Below, in pieces: positions 50,126 through 60,953 of a stretch of 64,000 bases of DNA (position 1 is its first letter; the number at the start of each line of letters is the position of its first letter). Below the pieces are notes generated by a model, which was not told the origin of the DNA, did not search any database, and saw only the letters and a program-made list of their open reading frames with translations. The stretch is from Halichoerus grypus (taxonomy: Eukaryota; Chordata; Mammalia; Carnivora; Phocidae), in assembly GCF_964656455.1 (NCBI RefSeq), contig NC_135714.1, positions 61,777,850 through 61,841,849 of the forward strand, in the 5' to 3' direction. Made by a program: the position numbers and the translations under genes.

Positions 50126-50800
50126 ACTATTATTAAGAAAGGATATTTTACGGTTTTTACAATTTTTTTAAAAAGTATCTTGCTTAAATCATGTTATGTG
50201 GTTTCCCTACCCATGACACATAGTGAATCATTCAACTGATCATTCCTTTTTGAAGCAAGCCATCTCCAACACTCCTCTCCAATCTACTCCAGAGAATGAA
50301 TCACTCAAAGCTGTGAGTTATGATAAATCTGCCTGAGGTGAGGGTGGTGTAGAGAACATTCAAACATGGCTTTGCTTATGCTCTTCCCAGTTTGAAAAGT
50401 ACATGACTTATTTGGGGGTCTAGTTCATCTGTTGTGGCAGGAGAATGAAGGCTGAAAGTAGGTGAGCTTGGAAAGGTCTAGTGTTATAGAAAGCCTTTCA
50501 AACTCTGACCCCATCTAAACAGGTGGAAGTTTACCCTCTAGTCAATGGAAAATCTCTAAAAAGTTTCCACAGAGGCGAGTGATAAAATCCTAGTTGTGCA
50601 AAGGATGTACTGACAATGGCAAAGACTAGAAGCAAGGAGACAAATTGGTGTAGCTCAGCTGGTGTCATCTGTATTTTTGCAAAAACTTCTTAAAGAAATT
50701 GTGGAAGGTACTAATTTAGGAGATGTTTTTGAGATAGAAGAGGATTTGGTGACTAATAGGTAAGGGGATTAATTGAAAAGCAATTAAAGAAACAAATGCA
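50126..50800. other. No recognised feature
   Basis: Intergenic sequence. No supported gene or repeat. Confidence 0.5.
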
Positions 50801-50804
50801 ATTC

Positions 50805-50850
50805 ACTTGGCCTAGGCCTGGCGCATAGTAGGCATCCAATAAATATTAAT
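50805..50850 (+). mobile_element. MIR-like fragment
   Basis: GGCCTGGCGCATAGTAGGCA followed by TCCAATAAATATT matches the conserved 3-prime part of MIR elements. Very short. Confidence 0.6.
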
Positions 50851-50974
50851 TTCTCTATTTCTTAAAAGTGCACATACACTTCACAACTAGCATGAGTTTT
50901 CTGTTCCTTTGTTACTGGAATAACTGACTTTTAAAAAATAAATATATTTCATCTGGGAAAAAATGTCAAATACA

Positions 50975-51440
50975 ATAAAAAAAATAAAACAGCCACTTTG
51001 GAAAATTTTTGGTAATATTTGACAGAATTTGGTTACATTGAGTAAAGTTGAAGATACTCATATCCTAAGACCCTCCAAGTCCACTTCTGGCTATAACCCC
51101 TAAAGAGACTCTCACACATGTGAAAACTGGAACCAACCAAAATGTCTGTTAAGAGGAAAGTAGATAATGAATTGTGGGACAGTCATGTAATGGCATGCTA
51201 TACAGTATTTCAGCATGGGTAAATCCAAAAATATATTAAGCAAAACAAACATAAAAAATTGCAAAGGGATATGTATGACCATTTGTTTAAAGCCTATTAA
51301 ATAATACTATATAACAAGTAAGGGAAGAGGCTTGTATAAAGGGGAGTGCACAATAGGGCTTAATTATATTTATGACATTTAATGTCTTTGAAAAAATGAC
51401 TTGAGCAAATATAATATAATGGTAGGATTTCATAGAGGTG
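50975..51440 (+). mobile_element. Old L1ME/HAL1-like fragment
   Basis: Late-ORF2-like order (AACTGGAACCAACCAAAATG, GAATTGTGGGACAGTCATG, AGCATGGGTAAATCC), very diverged. It could be L1ME or HAL1. Confidence 0.6.
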
Positions 51441-51470
51441 GATATACTGGTGTTCATCACAAGATTCTCT

Positions 51471-51720
51471 TCTCTTCAAAGGGGAAAGAAAGAGAGAGAG
51501 GCAACCAAAAAATAGACTCTTAACTATAGAAAACAAACTGAGGGTTACCAGAGAGGAGGTGGGTGGGGGGGTGGGTGATATAGGTGATGGGATTAAGGAG
51601 TGCACTTGTGATGAGCACCGGGTGATGTATGGAAGTGTTGAATCACTATATTGTACACCTGAAAATAATATTACACTGTATGTTAACTAATTGGAATTTA
51701 AATTAAAACTTTAAAAAAGA
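51471..51720 (+). mobile_element. L1 3-prime-end insertion, 250 bp
   Basis: A 5-prime-truncated L1 holding only the one-part type 3-prime UTR (ACTCTTAACTATAGAAAAC to GTTAACTAATTGG) with a 12-bp exact duplication (ACAAGATTCTCT at 51459-51470 and 51721-51732). Confidence 0.93.
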
Positions 51721-51874
51721 ACAAGATTCTCTACTTACTCATATGTTTGAAACTTTTGCAATAAAATACAAAGAAAAATGCAGTAGCCAACTGTCTATTG
51801 TCCACTAAGCTGCAGAATAAGATTATGTCCAGTATTTGCTAAATGTTTTAGAACAGAAACTGGGTCACTTCTTT

Positions 51875-52058
51875 TTTTTTTTTTTAAGATTTTATTTATT
51901 TGACAGAGGGAGAGAGAGAGGGGGATCACAAGTAGGGAGAGGGAGAAGCAGGCTCCCTGCTGAGCAGAGAGCCCGGTGCAGGGCTCCATCCCAGGACCCT
52001 GGGATCATGACCTGAGCCGAAGGCAGATGCTTAACCGAATGAGCCACCCAGGCGCCCC
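51875..52058 (-). mobile_element. SINE, minus strand
   Basis: Reverse CAN-SINE with an exact 14-bp duplication (TGGGTCACTTCTTT at 51861-51874 and 52059-52072). Confidence 0.96.
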
Positions 52059-53365
52059 TGGGTCACTTCTTTAACCTTGAATGATCTCCATAGAAACAGC
52101 AACCACGTTGGTGCACCAGACAGAGTTCTGAGATATTGGTGCTCATTTTGACTCTGATCTTGAGCAACTCAGTAACTACCTTATGGAGAGGAGTCCAAGA
52201 TGGTGGAGGAGAAAGAGACCTCAGTTTTGTCTAGTCCCAGGAATTCAGCTAGATAACTATCAAATCTCTCTGAACACCTGCAAACTCAACCAGAGATCTA
52301 AGAAAAGAATAGCTGCACTCTACAAATAGAAAAGTGACCACTTTCTGCAAGGTAGGAGGTGGGGAGAAGTGAATCCAAGGTGATATATGGGAAGATAAAG
52401 AGCCTCTGTAAGCCAGCTACCAGAAAATGATACAGTAACAGAGAGCAAAATTGGAACTTTTAGAAGTCTGCTCCAGTGAGGGATATCCCTGACTAAAAGG
52501 CACTCAGGTGGCAAAGAGGGGCAGAATCCTAGGTGGGACAGTGTGGTCTCAGGATCCCCAAGGTCACTGAAAGAATGCAGGTGCCTGAGTGCTGCAGGGT
52601 TCCTAGGCGGGGAAGCTGACTGCAATCAGTGAGCCCAGGAGTGGGCTTTCTGTTTGGTGTTGCCCTAAACCACAAACCACCGCAGGGTGAAGCGAACACT
52701 CTCCAAGAAGGGGCCCAGCAAGCAGCAGAACAGTGGTGAGATACCCTACCATCCCCCAGGAGGAGCAGCATGGGTGCATGCCACGGGAGTCTACAGAGTT
52801 TGGATACTGGAAACAGGGTCACGTGCCTTAAATATATATGATGGGTCCCAGGCTGGGTGAGGACGGAGTGCAGTTGGATACAGGAGTGACTGATTGCTTT
52901 TCTCTGAGGGTGCACTGAGGAGTGGGGCCCCAAGCTCTCACCTCCAGGACTGGAGATTGGGAGGCTGCCATTTTCATTTTCATTCTCTACAGCGATGTGG
53001 AAAAAAGCCACACAGAGCTATCAGGAGCAGATTACTTAGCTAGGCCCCCTGGCAAGGGCGGTGTAATTCCCTCTGGGCAAAGACACCTGAGAATCAGTGC
53101 AACAGGCCCCTCCCCCAGAAGATCAGCAAGAATATCCGGCTAAGACCAAGTTTACTGATTACACAGAACTGCAAAACTCCAGTGCTAGGGGAAAATAGAA
53201 TAGAATTCATGGTATTTCTCCCATGATTTTTAGTCTTTCAATTTTAATTTTTTTCTCTTTCCTTTTTCAACCAATTTCTTATTTTATCAACTCTTTTTTA
53301 AGTCTTTTTTAATTTTCATTTTTACAGTTACAGTCTATCTTTTCATTGTATTTAATTTTATTTTT

Positions 53366-53391
53366 GTATATATATATATATATATATATAA
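53366..53391 (+). repeat. (TA)n tract in L1-G 5-prime UTR
   Basis: About 13 TA units, expanded from the shorter TATATATATA seen at the same place in F and H. Confidence 0.9.
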
Positions 53392-53810
53392 GTTTTTCTT
53401 TCTTTACAATTTTGGGATATAGTTTCTTCTAACAAACAGATGAAAATATTGCTCTGCTCTGTTCACCTGTTTATATTCCTTCTTTTTTGTTTTTGATTGT
53501 TTTTTGTCTTTTAATTTCACTTTTACAGTTACATTCTATCCCTTCATTGTATTTAATTTTATTTTTGTACATATGTATGTTTTTCTTTCCTTATAATTTT
53601 GGATCTAGTTTTCTAACAAACAGAACAAAATACACAAAGGATCCAGTGTAATGCTCTGTTCTGTTCACCTGTCTGATTATATACTCTTTTTTTTTTCTTT
53701 TTTTTTCCAGTTTCAGGTCTCTTCTGATTTGTTTAGTGTATATATCTCTGGTGTTGTTGTTGCCATCTTAGTATTTTCTTCTCTTGTTCATCTATTCTTC
53801 TCTGGACAGA

Positions 53811-54689
53811 ATGACAAGACAGAAAAACTCACCTCAAAAAAGAGAACAAGAGGCAGTACTGACAGGGACCTAATCAGTATGGAATATAAGACATCAGAAC
53901 TACAGTTCAGAATAAAGATTATAAAGATACTAGCTGGTATTGAAAAAAGCATTGAAGACACCAGAGAATCCCTTTCTGGAGAAATAAAAGAACTAAAATC
54001 TAATCAAGTCAAAATAAAAAGGCTTTTAATGAGATGCAATAAAAAATGGAGGCCCTAACTGCTAGGATAAATGAGGCAGAAGAAAGAATTAGTGATACAG
54101 AAGACAGAATGATGGAGAATAAAAAAGCTGAGAAAAAGAGAGGAAAAACAACTACTGGATCACGAGGGGAGAATTCAAGAGATAAGTGATACCATAAAGT
54201 GAAGCAATATTAGAACAATTGGGATTACCAAAGAAGAGGAAGGGCAGAAGTTATATTGGAGCAAATTATAGTGGAGAACTTCCCTAATCTCGGGAAGGAA
54301 ACAGGCACTGAAGTCTAGGAGGCACAGAGAACCCCCTCAAAATCAATAAAAATAGGTAAACACCTTGACATATAGTAGTGAAACTTGCAAATCTGAGACA
54401 AAGAGAAAATCCTGAAAGCAGCTGGAGACAAGAGGTTTTTAACCTACGAGGCTAGGAGCATTAGACTGGCAGCAGACCTATCCACAGAGACCTGGCAGGC
54501 CAGAAACAGCTGACATGATATATTTGGGGTACTAAATGAGAAAAAACATGCAGCCAAGAATACTTTATCCAGCAAGCCTGTCATTAAAATAGAAGGAGAG
54601 ATAAAAAAAACTTCCAGGACAAACAAAAACTAAAAGAATTTGGGGCCACTAAACCAGCCCTGCAAGAAATATTAAACGGGATCCTGTAA
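53811..54689 (+). pseudogene. L1-G ORF1p relic
   Basis: RNA-binding ORF1 relic starting MTRQKNSPQKREQEAV. Bases are missing near 53865 (compare GGTACCAACTGCCAGGGACC in H), so the coiled-coil part (KTSELQFRIKIIKILAGIEKS) is in another frame. A second frameshift lies near 54010. TGA stands in the codon before the NIRTIG block, as in A, F and H. The C-terminal half (ETWQARNS) is nearly the same as in L1-A. It ends LNGIL before TAA at 54687-54689. Confidence 0.88.
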
Positions 54690-54745
54690 GTGAAGAGACA
54701 GCCCAAAAGTAACATAGACCAGAAAGGAACAGAAACAATATACAG

Positions 54746-55077
54746 GGGCAGAAAAGTTCTTCAGCCCCTGCACACATGGGTTCTCCAGTGCCTCAGAACC
54801 TGCTCCTATTCGCAACAGATTCTGCCACCTCCCCAGTCCGTGTCACACCTCCATCCAGGCGTCCTTGAGCTGACTTCGCTGACTCCAAGGGAACCACCCC
54901 AAGATCTTTTTGCAAAAGACAGTAGAGGAGGGTCAAATCCCTGTTCCCTGAAAATCATTAATCACACCGGGGCAAGAATGAGAAAATGGTTTCACTGGCA
55001 AATTCTATCGACTATTAAAAGAAGAAATAATTTCAGTATTAAGCAGACTCTCAAAAAAATACTGGAGGAGGAGATCA
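54746..55077 (+). other. 332-bp non-L1 leader of the H insertion (candidate 5-prime transduction)
   Basis: This sequence lies between the left target-site duplication (AGAAACAATATACAG, 54731-54745) and the 5-prime UTR start of L1-H. The right copy of the duplication directly follows the tail of the insertion at 63095-63109. The leader therefore entered as part of the same insertion. The first ~180 bp is fairly GC-rich and not recognised (GGGCAGAAAAGTTCTTCAGC...). The last ~90 bp resembles old L1 ORF2 (TTTCACTGGCAAATTCTATC, then TCTCAAAAAAATACTGGAGG). The simplest reading is genomic sequence upstream of the source L1 that was co-transcribed. It is not found elsewhere in the window. Confidence 0.7.
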
Positions 55078-55239
55078 GGGGGCGGAGCAAGATGGTGGAG
55101 GAGTAGGAGACCTGGATTTCATCTGGCCTCAGGAATTCAGCTGGATAGGGATCAAACCATTCTGAAACCACCTACAAACTCAACAGGAGATTGAAGAAAA
55201 GAATAGCAACAACTCTCTGAACAGAAAAGCAACCACTTT

Positions 55240-56060
55240 CTGGAAGGTAGGACGTGCGGAGAAGTGAATCCGAGGCGATATTCGGGAGGATAGACGGTGG
55301 GGGAGGGGTCTCCATCGGCCACTTCTGGCAAGTGATAGAGCCACAGAGCACAAAATCGGAACTTTTAGAAGTCGGCTCCGCTGAGGGACGTCGCTCCAGT
55401 GGCTAAGTGGGGGGTGGGACCCTCGCGGGACAGTGTGGTCTCAGGACCCTCGGGGTCACAGAAAGACCGGGGGTGCCGGAGTGCAGCAGAGCTCCCAGGT
55501 ATCAGAGCGGGGAAGCCGGCTGCAGAGACGGAGCCGAGGAGCGGGCTCTCAGCTCGGGGTTGCCATAAACTGGGATCCAGGGCACAGTCGGGCCACTGCT
55601 CATCCAGCAGGGACCCAACAAGTGGCAGATCTGGGGAGACTCACCTTGCTCCCCCGGGAGGAGAGGCACAGGAGTGCACCGCAGGGATCTGCTGGGTTTG
55701 GAGACTCCACACGGGGTTGGGTGCCAGAGATAGAAACGCGTGGTCACAGGCCGGGTGAGCACGGAGTGCGGCCGGAGACCGGGGAGACGGGAGTGACTGA
55801 CTGCTTTTCTCTGGGGGCGCACTGAGGAGCAGGGCCCTGAGTTCTTGGCTCCTCCGGGGCGGAGACTGGGAGGCCACCATTTTCACTCTCCGCCTCCAAA
55901 GCTGTACGGAAAGCTTGCAGGGAACAAAAGCTCCCGAGAGCAAACCTGAGCAGATTACTTAGCCCGGACCGGGCAAGGGCGGGGCAATTCCGCCTCCGGC
56001 GAAGACATTTGGGAACCACGGCAACAGGCCCCTCCCCCAGAAGATCAGCGAGAACAGCCA
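55240..56060 (+). promoter_or_regulatory. CpG-rich L1-H 5-prime UTR
   Basis: This stretch keeps many CpG dinucleotides (for example GAGGCGATATTCGGGAGG, GAGACGGAGCCGAGGAGCG, GCGGCCGGAGACCGGGGAG-like). In the matching parts of A, C and G most are TG or CA. In other mammals the L1 5-prime UTR holds the internal RNA polymerase II promoter. A long pyrimidine tract follows (56140-56870). Promoter activity is inferred from position. Confidence 0.6.
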
Positions 56061-56247
56061 GCCAAGACCAAATTTACCGATCAATGAGAACAGCAGAACT
56101 CCAGCGCTAGGGGAATACTGCACATAGAATTCATGGCTTTTTTACCATGATTCTTTAGTCTTTCAAAGTTAATTATTTTTTTTAACTGTCTTTTTTTCTT
56201 TTTTCTTTTTTCTTTTTGTTTTTTTGAATTTTTCTTTTTCTCTTTTT

Positions 56248-56727
56248 CAACCAACATCTTCTCAATCCCTTTTTAAAAAAAACATTTTTATTTTTCATTT
56301 TTAAAGTCATATTCTATCCCTTCATAGTAGTTACCCGTATTTTTGGTATATATATATAAGTTGTTCTCTCTTTAAAATTTTGAGATAGTTTCTTCTAACA
56401 GATCAAAATATACTCTAAATCTCTAGTGTATGGTTTTTTTCTACTCCCCTGCCTGATCGTATTCTCTCCCTTTTTTTTCCTTTTTTTTTTTAAACCTCTT
56501 CTTTCTTTTTTCAAACAACTTATCAATTCCTTTTATAAAATTTTTTATAATTTCCATCTTTACAGTCATATTCCATCCCTTCATCATATCAACCCTTATT
56601 TTTGTACATATATAAGTTTTTCTTTCCTTAAAATTTTGGGAGGCACTTTCTTTTAACAAACCAAAATACACCCAAAATCTAGTGTGTGGCACTGATCTAT
56701 AAACCAGCCTGATCATATTTGATCACA
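56248..56727 (+). repeat. Two tandem 5-prime UTR modules in L1-H
   Basis: Two related units of about 215-220 bp (about 56248-56462 and 56508-56727) share CAACCAAC/CAAACAAC, AGTCATATTCTATCCCTTCAT, a TATATATAAG run, TTTAAAATTTTG, CTAACAGACCAAAATA-like sequence and CTAGTGTATGG/CTAGTGTGTGG. L1-F and L1-G have the pair too, L1-A and L1-C only one. Confidence 0.82.
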
Positions 56728-56953
56728 TCTGTTTTTGTTTTGTTTTGTTTTGTTCTGTTTTTGTTTGTTTTTATCTTTATCTTTTTCTTTTTTTTTTCTT
56801 TCTTTTTTTTCTTTTCGTTTTCTTTTTTCTCTCTTTCCCTTTCTTTTCCCACTGCTTCAGGTCTTTTCTGATTTGTTTGGAGTATATTTTCTGGGGACGT
56901 TGTTACCCTGCTAGCATTTTGTTCTCTCATTCATCTATTCTCCTCTGCACAAA

Positions 56954-57850
56954 ATGACAAGACGGAAAAAATCACCTCAACAAAAAGAACAAGAGGTGGT
57001 ACCAACTGCCAGGGACCTACTCAATACCGACATTAGTACAATGTCAGATCTAGAGTTCAGAATCATCACTTTAAAGATACTAGCTGGGCTTGAAAAAAGC
57101 ATGGAAGTCATTAGAGAAACCCTTTCTGGAGAAGTAAAAGAACTAAAATCTAGCCAAGTAGAAATCAAAAAGGCTATTAATGAGGTGCAATCAAATATGG
57201 GGGCACAAACTGCTAGGATAAATGAGGCAGAAGAAAGAATCAGTGAGATAGAAGAGCAAATGATGGAAAATAAAGAAGCTGAGAAAAAGAGAGATAAACA
57301 ACTACTGGATCACAAGGGCAGAATTCGAGAGATAAACGATACCATAAGATGAAACAACATTAGAATAATTGGGATCCCAGAAGAAGAAGAAAGAGAGAGA
57401 GGGGCAGAAGGTATATTGGAGCAAATTATAGCAGAGAACTTCCCTAATTTGGGGAAGGAAACAGGCTTCAAATTCCAGGAAGCACAGAGAACCCCTCTCA
57501 AAATCAATAAAAATAGGTCAACACCCCGACATCTAATAGTAAAACTTACGAGTCTCAGAGACAAAGAGAAAGTCCTGAAAGCAGCTCGGGAGAAGAGATA
57601 TGTAACCTACAATGGTAGAAACATTAGATTGGTAACAGACTTATCCACAGAGACCTGGCAGGCCAGAAAGGACTGGCATGATATATTCAGAGCACTAAAT
57701 GAGAAAAATATGCAGCCAAGAATACTATATCCAGCTAGGCTGTCATTGAAAATTGAAGGAGAGATAAAAAGCTTCCAGGACAAACAAAAACTAAAGGAAC
57801 TCACAAACACGAAATCAGCCCTACAAGAAATCTTGAAAGGGGTCCTCTAA
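56954..57850 (+). pseudogene. L1-H ORF1p, one stop from intact
   Basis: RNA-binding ORF1 protein, 298 codons plus TAA at 57848-57850. The frame is open throughout except for a single TGA at 57350-57352 (codon 133). It starts MTRRKKSPQQKEQE. A coiled-coil-like region (TMSDLEFRIITLKILAGLEK, then EVKELKSSQVEIKKAINEVQ) occupies roughly residues 30-125. The RRM-like and C-terminal domains follow, with ETWQARKDWHDIFRAL near residue 240. The TGA most likely arose from CGA (arginine) by CpG decay. It would truncate the protein just before the RNA-binding half. Confidence 0.92.
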
Positions 57851-57931
57851 GCAAAGAGAGAGCCTAAAAGCAACATAGACCAGAAAGGAACACAGACAAT
57901 ATACAGTAACAGTCACCTTACAGGCAATACA

Positions 57932-60479
57932 ATGGCACTAAATTCCTATCTTTCAATAGTTACCCTGAATGTAAGTGGGCTAAATGCCCCAATCAAAAGA
58001 CACAGGCTATCAGATTGGATAAAAAACAAGACCCATCGATATGCTGTCTGCAAGAGACTCATTTTAGACCCAAAGACACCCCCAGATTGAAAGTGAGGGG
58101 GTGGAAAACCAACATTTAAAGAAGAATTAATACCTATTCTTCTGAAACTGTTCCAAAAAATAGAAATGGAAGGAAAACTTCCAAACTCATTTTATGAGGC
58201 CAGCATTACCTTGATCCCAAAACCAGACAAAGACCCCATCAAAAAGGAGAATTACAGACCAATATCCCTGATGAACATGGATCTAAAATTCTCACCAAAA
58301 TAATAGCCAATAGGATCCAACAGTACATTAAAAGGATTATTCATCACGACCAAGTGGGATTTAACCCTGGGCCGCAAGGTTGGTTCAACATCCGCAAATC
58401 AATCAACGTGATACAATACATTAACAAAAGAAAGAACAAGAATCATATGATCCTCTCAATAGATGCAGAAAAAGCATTTGACAAAGTACAGCATCCTTTC
58501 TTGATCAAAACTCTTCAGAGTATAGGGATAGAGGGTACGTACCTCAATATCATAAAAGCCATCTATGAAAAACCTACAGCGAATATCATTCTCAATGGGG
58601 AAAAACTGAGAGCTTTCCCCCTAAGGTCAGGAACGCGGCAGGGATGTCCACTATCACCACTGCTATTCAACATAGTATTGGAAGTCCTAGCCACAGCAAT
58701 CAGACAACAAAAAGAAATCAAAGGCATCCAAATTGGCAAAGAAGAAGTCAAACTCTCACTCTTTGCAGATGATATGATACTTTATGTGGAAAATCCCAAA
58801 GACTCCACCCCAAAACTGCTAGAACTCATACAGGAATTCAGTAAAGTGGCAGGATATAAAATCAATGCACAGAAGTCAGTGGCATTCCTATACACCAACA
58901 ACAAGTCAGAAGAAAGAGAAATTAAGGAGTCGATCCCATTTACAATTGCCAAAACCATAAGATACCTAGGAATAAATCTAACCAAAGAGGTAAAGGATCT
59001 GTACTCAGAAAACTATAAAATACTCATGAAAGAAATTGAGGAAGACACAAAGAAATGGAAAAACGTTCCATGCTCATGGATTGGAAGAACAAATATTGTG
59101 AAGATGTCAATCTTACCTAGAGCAATCTACACATTCAATGCAATCCCCATCAAAATACCATCCACTTTCTTCAAAGAAATGGAACAAATAATCCTAAAAT
59201 TTGTATGGAACCAGAAAAGACCCCGCATAGCCAGAGGAATGTTGAAAAAGAAAAGCAAAGCTGGCGGCATCACAATTCCGGACTTCCAGCTCTACTACAA
59301 AGCTGTCATCATCAAGACAGTATGGTACTGGCACAAAAACAGACACATAGATCAATGGAACAGAATAGAGAGCCCAGAAATGGACCCTCAACTCTATGGT
59401 CAACTAATCTTTGACAAAGCAGGAAAGAATGTCCAATGGAAAAAAGACAGTCTCTTCAACAAATGGTGTTGGGAAAATTGGACAGCCACATGCAGAAGAA
59501 TGAAACTGGACCATTTCCTTACACCACACACAAAAATAGACTCCAAATGGTTGAAAGACCTCAATGTGAGACAGGAGTCCATCAAAATCCTAACGGAGAA
59601 CACCGGCAGCAACCTCTTCGACCTCAGCCGCAGCAACTTCTTCCTAGAAACATCGCCAAAGGCAAGGGAAGCAAGGGCAAAAATGAACTATTGGGACTTC
59701 ATCAAGATAAAAAGCTTTTGCAAAGCAAAGGAAACAGTCAACAAAACCAAAAGACAACTGACAGAATGGGAGAAGATATTTGCAAATGACATATCAGATA
59801 AAGGGCTAGTATCCAAAATCTATAAAGAACTCATCAAACTCAACACCCAAAGAACAAAGAATCCAATCAAGAAATGGGCAGAAGACATGAACAGACATTT
59901 TTCCAAAGAAGACATCCAAATGGCCAACAGACACATGAAAAAGTGTTCAATATCGCTCGGCATCAGGGAAATCCAAATCAAAACCTCAATGAGATAGCAC
60001 CTCACACCAGTCAGAATGGCTAAAATTAACAAGTCAGGAAATGACAGATGTTGGCGGGGATGCGGAGAAAGGGGAACCCTCCTACACTGTTGGTGGGAAT
60101 GCAAGCTAGTGCAGCCACTCTGGAAAACAGTATGGAGGTTCCTCAAAAAGTTGAAAATAGAGCTACCATATGATCCAGCAATTGCACTACTGGGTTTTAC
60201 CCCAAAGATACAAAAGTAGGGACCCGAAAGACTACGTGCACCCCGATGTTTATAGCAGCAATGTCCACAATAGCCAAACTGTGGAAAGAGCCAAGATGTC
60301 CATCAACAGATGAATGGATAAAGAAGATGTGGTATATATATACAATGGAATATTATGCAGCCATCAAAAGGAATGAGATCTTGCCATTTGCAACAACGTG
60401 GATGGAACTGGAGGGTCTTATGCTGAGCGAAATAAGTCAATCAGAGAAAGACATGTATCATATGACCTCACTGATATGA
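57932..60479 (+). pseudogene. L1-H ORF2p with endonuclease/RT deletion
   Basis: The ATG is intact (MALNSYLSIVTLNVSGLNAP). One A is missing from the A-run at about 58020, shifting the frame before the LQETHF block. The deletion at 58109 then removes the rest of the endonuclease and the N-terminal part of RT. Beyond it a 547-codon frame (58354-59997) carries [41 protein letters not shown] (58762-58773) and the thumb and C-terminal regions. It ends at TAG (59995-59997), where TAC is expected in RYH. A missing base near 60197 shifts the remainder, which ends MYHMTSLI. Confidence 0.93.
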
Positions 60480-60953
60480 GGAATTCTTAATCTCAGGAAA
60501 CAAACTGAGGGTTGCTGGAGTGGGGGGTGGGGTGGGAGGGATGGGGTGACTGGGTGATGGACACTGGGGAGGGTATGTGTTCTGGTAAGCGCTGTGAATT
60601 GTGCAAGACTGTTGAATCTCAGATCTGTACCCCTGAAACAAATAATGCAATATATGTTAAGAAAGAAAAAAAGAAGAAGAAGAATGTAGCAGGAGGGGAA
60701 GAATGAAGGGGGGGAAATCGGAGGGGGAGAAGAACCATGAGAGACAATGGACTCTGAAAAACAAACTGAGGGTTCTAGAGGGGAGGGGGGTGGGAGGATG
60801 GGTTAGCCTGGTGATGGGTATTGAGGAGGGCACGTTCTGCATGGAGCACTGGGTGTTATGCACAAACAATGAATCATGGAACACTATATCTAAAACTAAT
60901 GATGTAATGTATGGGGATTAACATAACAATAAAAAAATTAAAAAAAAAAAAAG

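Larger units (their letters stand above)
55078..60953 (+). mobile_element. L1-H: young-lineage L1 with internal deletion
   Basis: 5-prime UTR 55078-56953, ORF1 56954-57850, ORF2 57932-60479, two-part 3-prime UTR and tail to about 60953. About 1.26 kb is missing from ORF2 at 58109/58110 compared with L1-F (the equivalent of 42617-43877). It has the longest surviving coding stretches and the most CpGs of the L1s here, so it is probably among the youngest. It shares one target-site duplication with its 332-bp leader and with L1-I. Confidence 0.93.

Noticed and set aside
52529..53011. 160-codon minus-strand gene
   Set aside because: It is antisense to the L1-G 5-prime UTR, with no domain and no conservation of its full length in the other copies.
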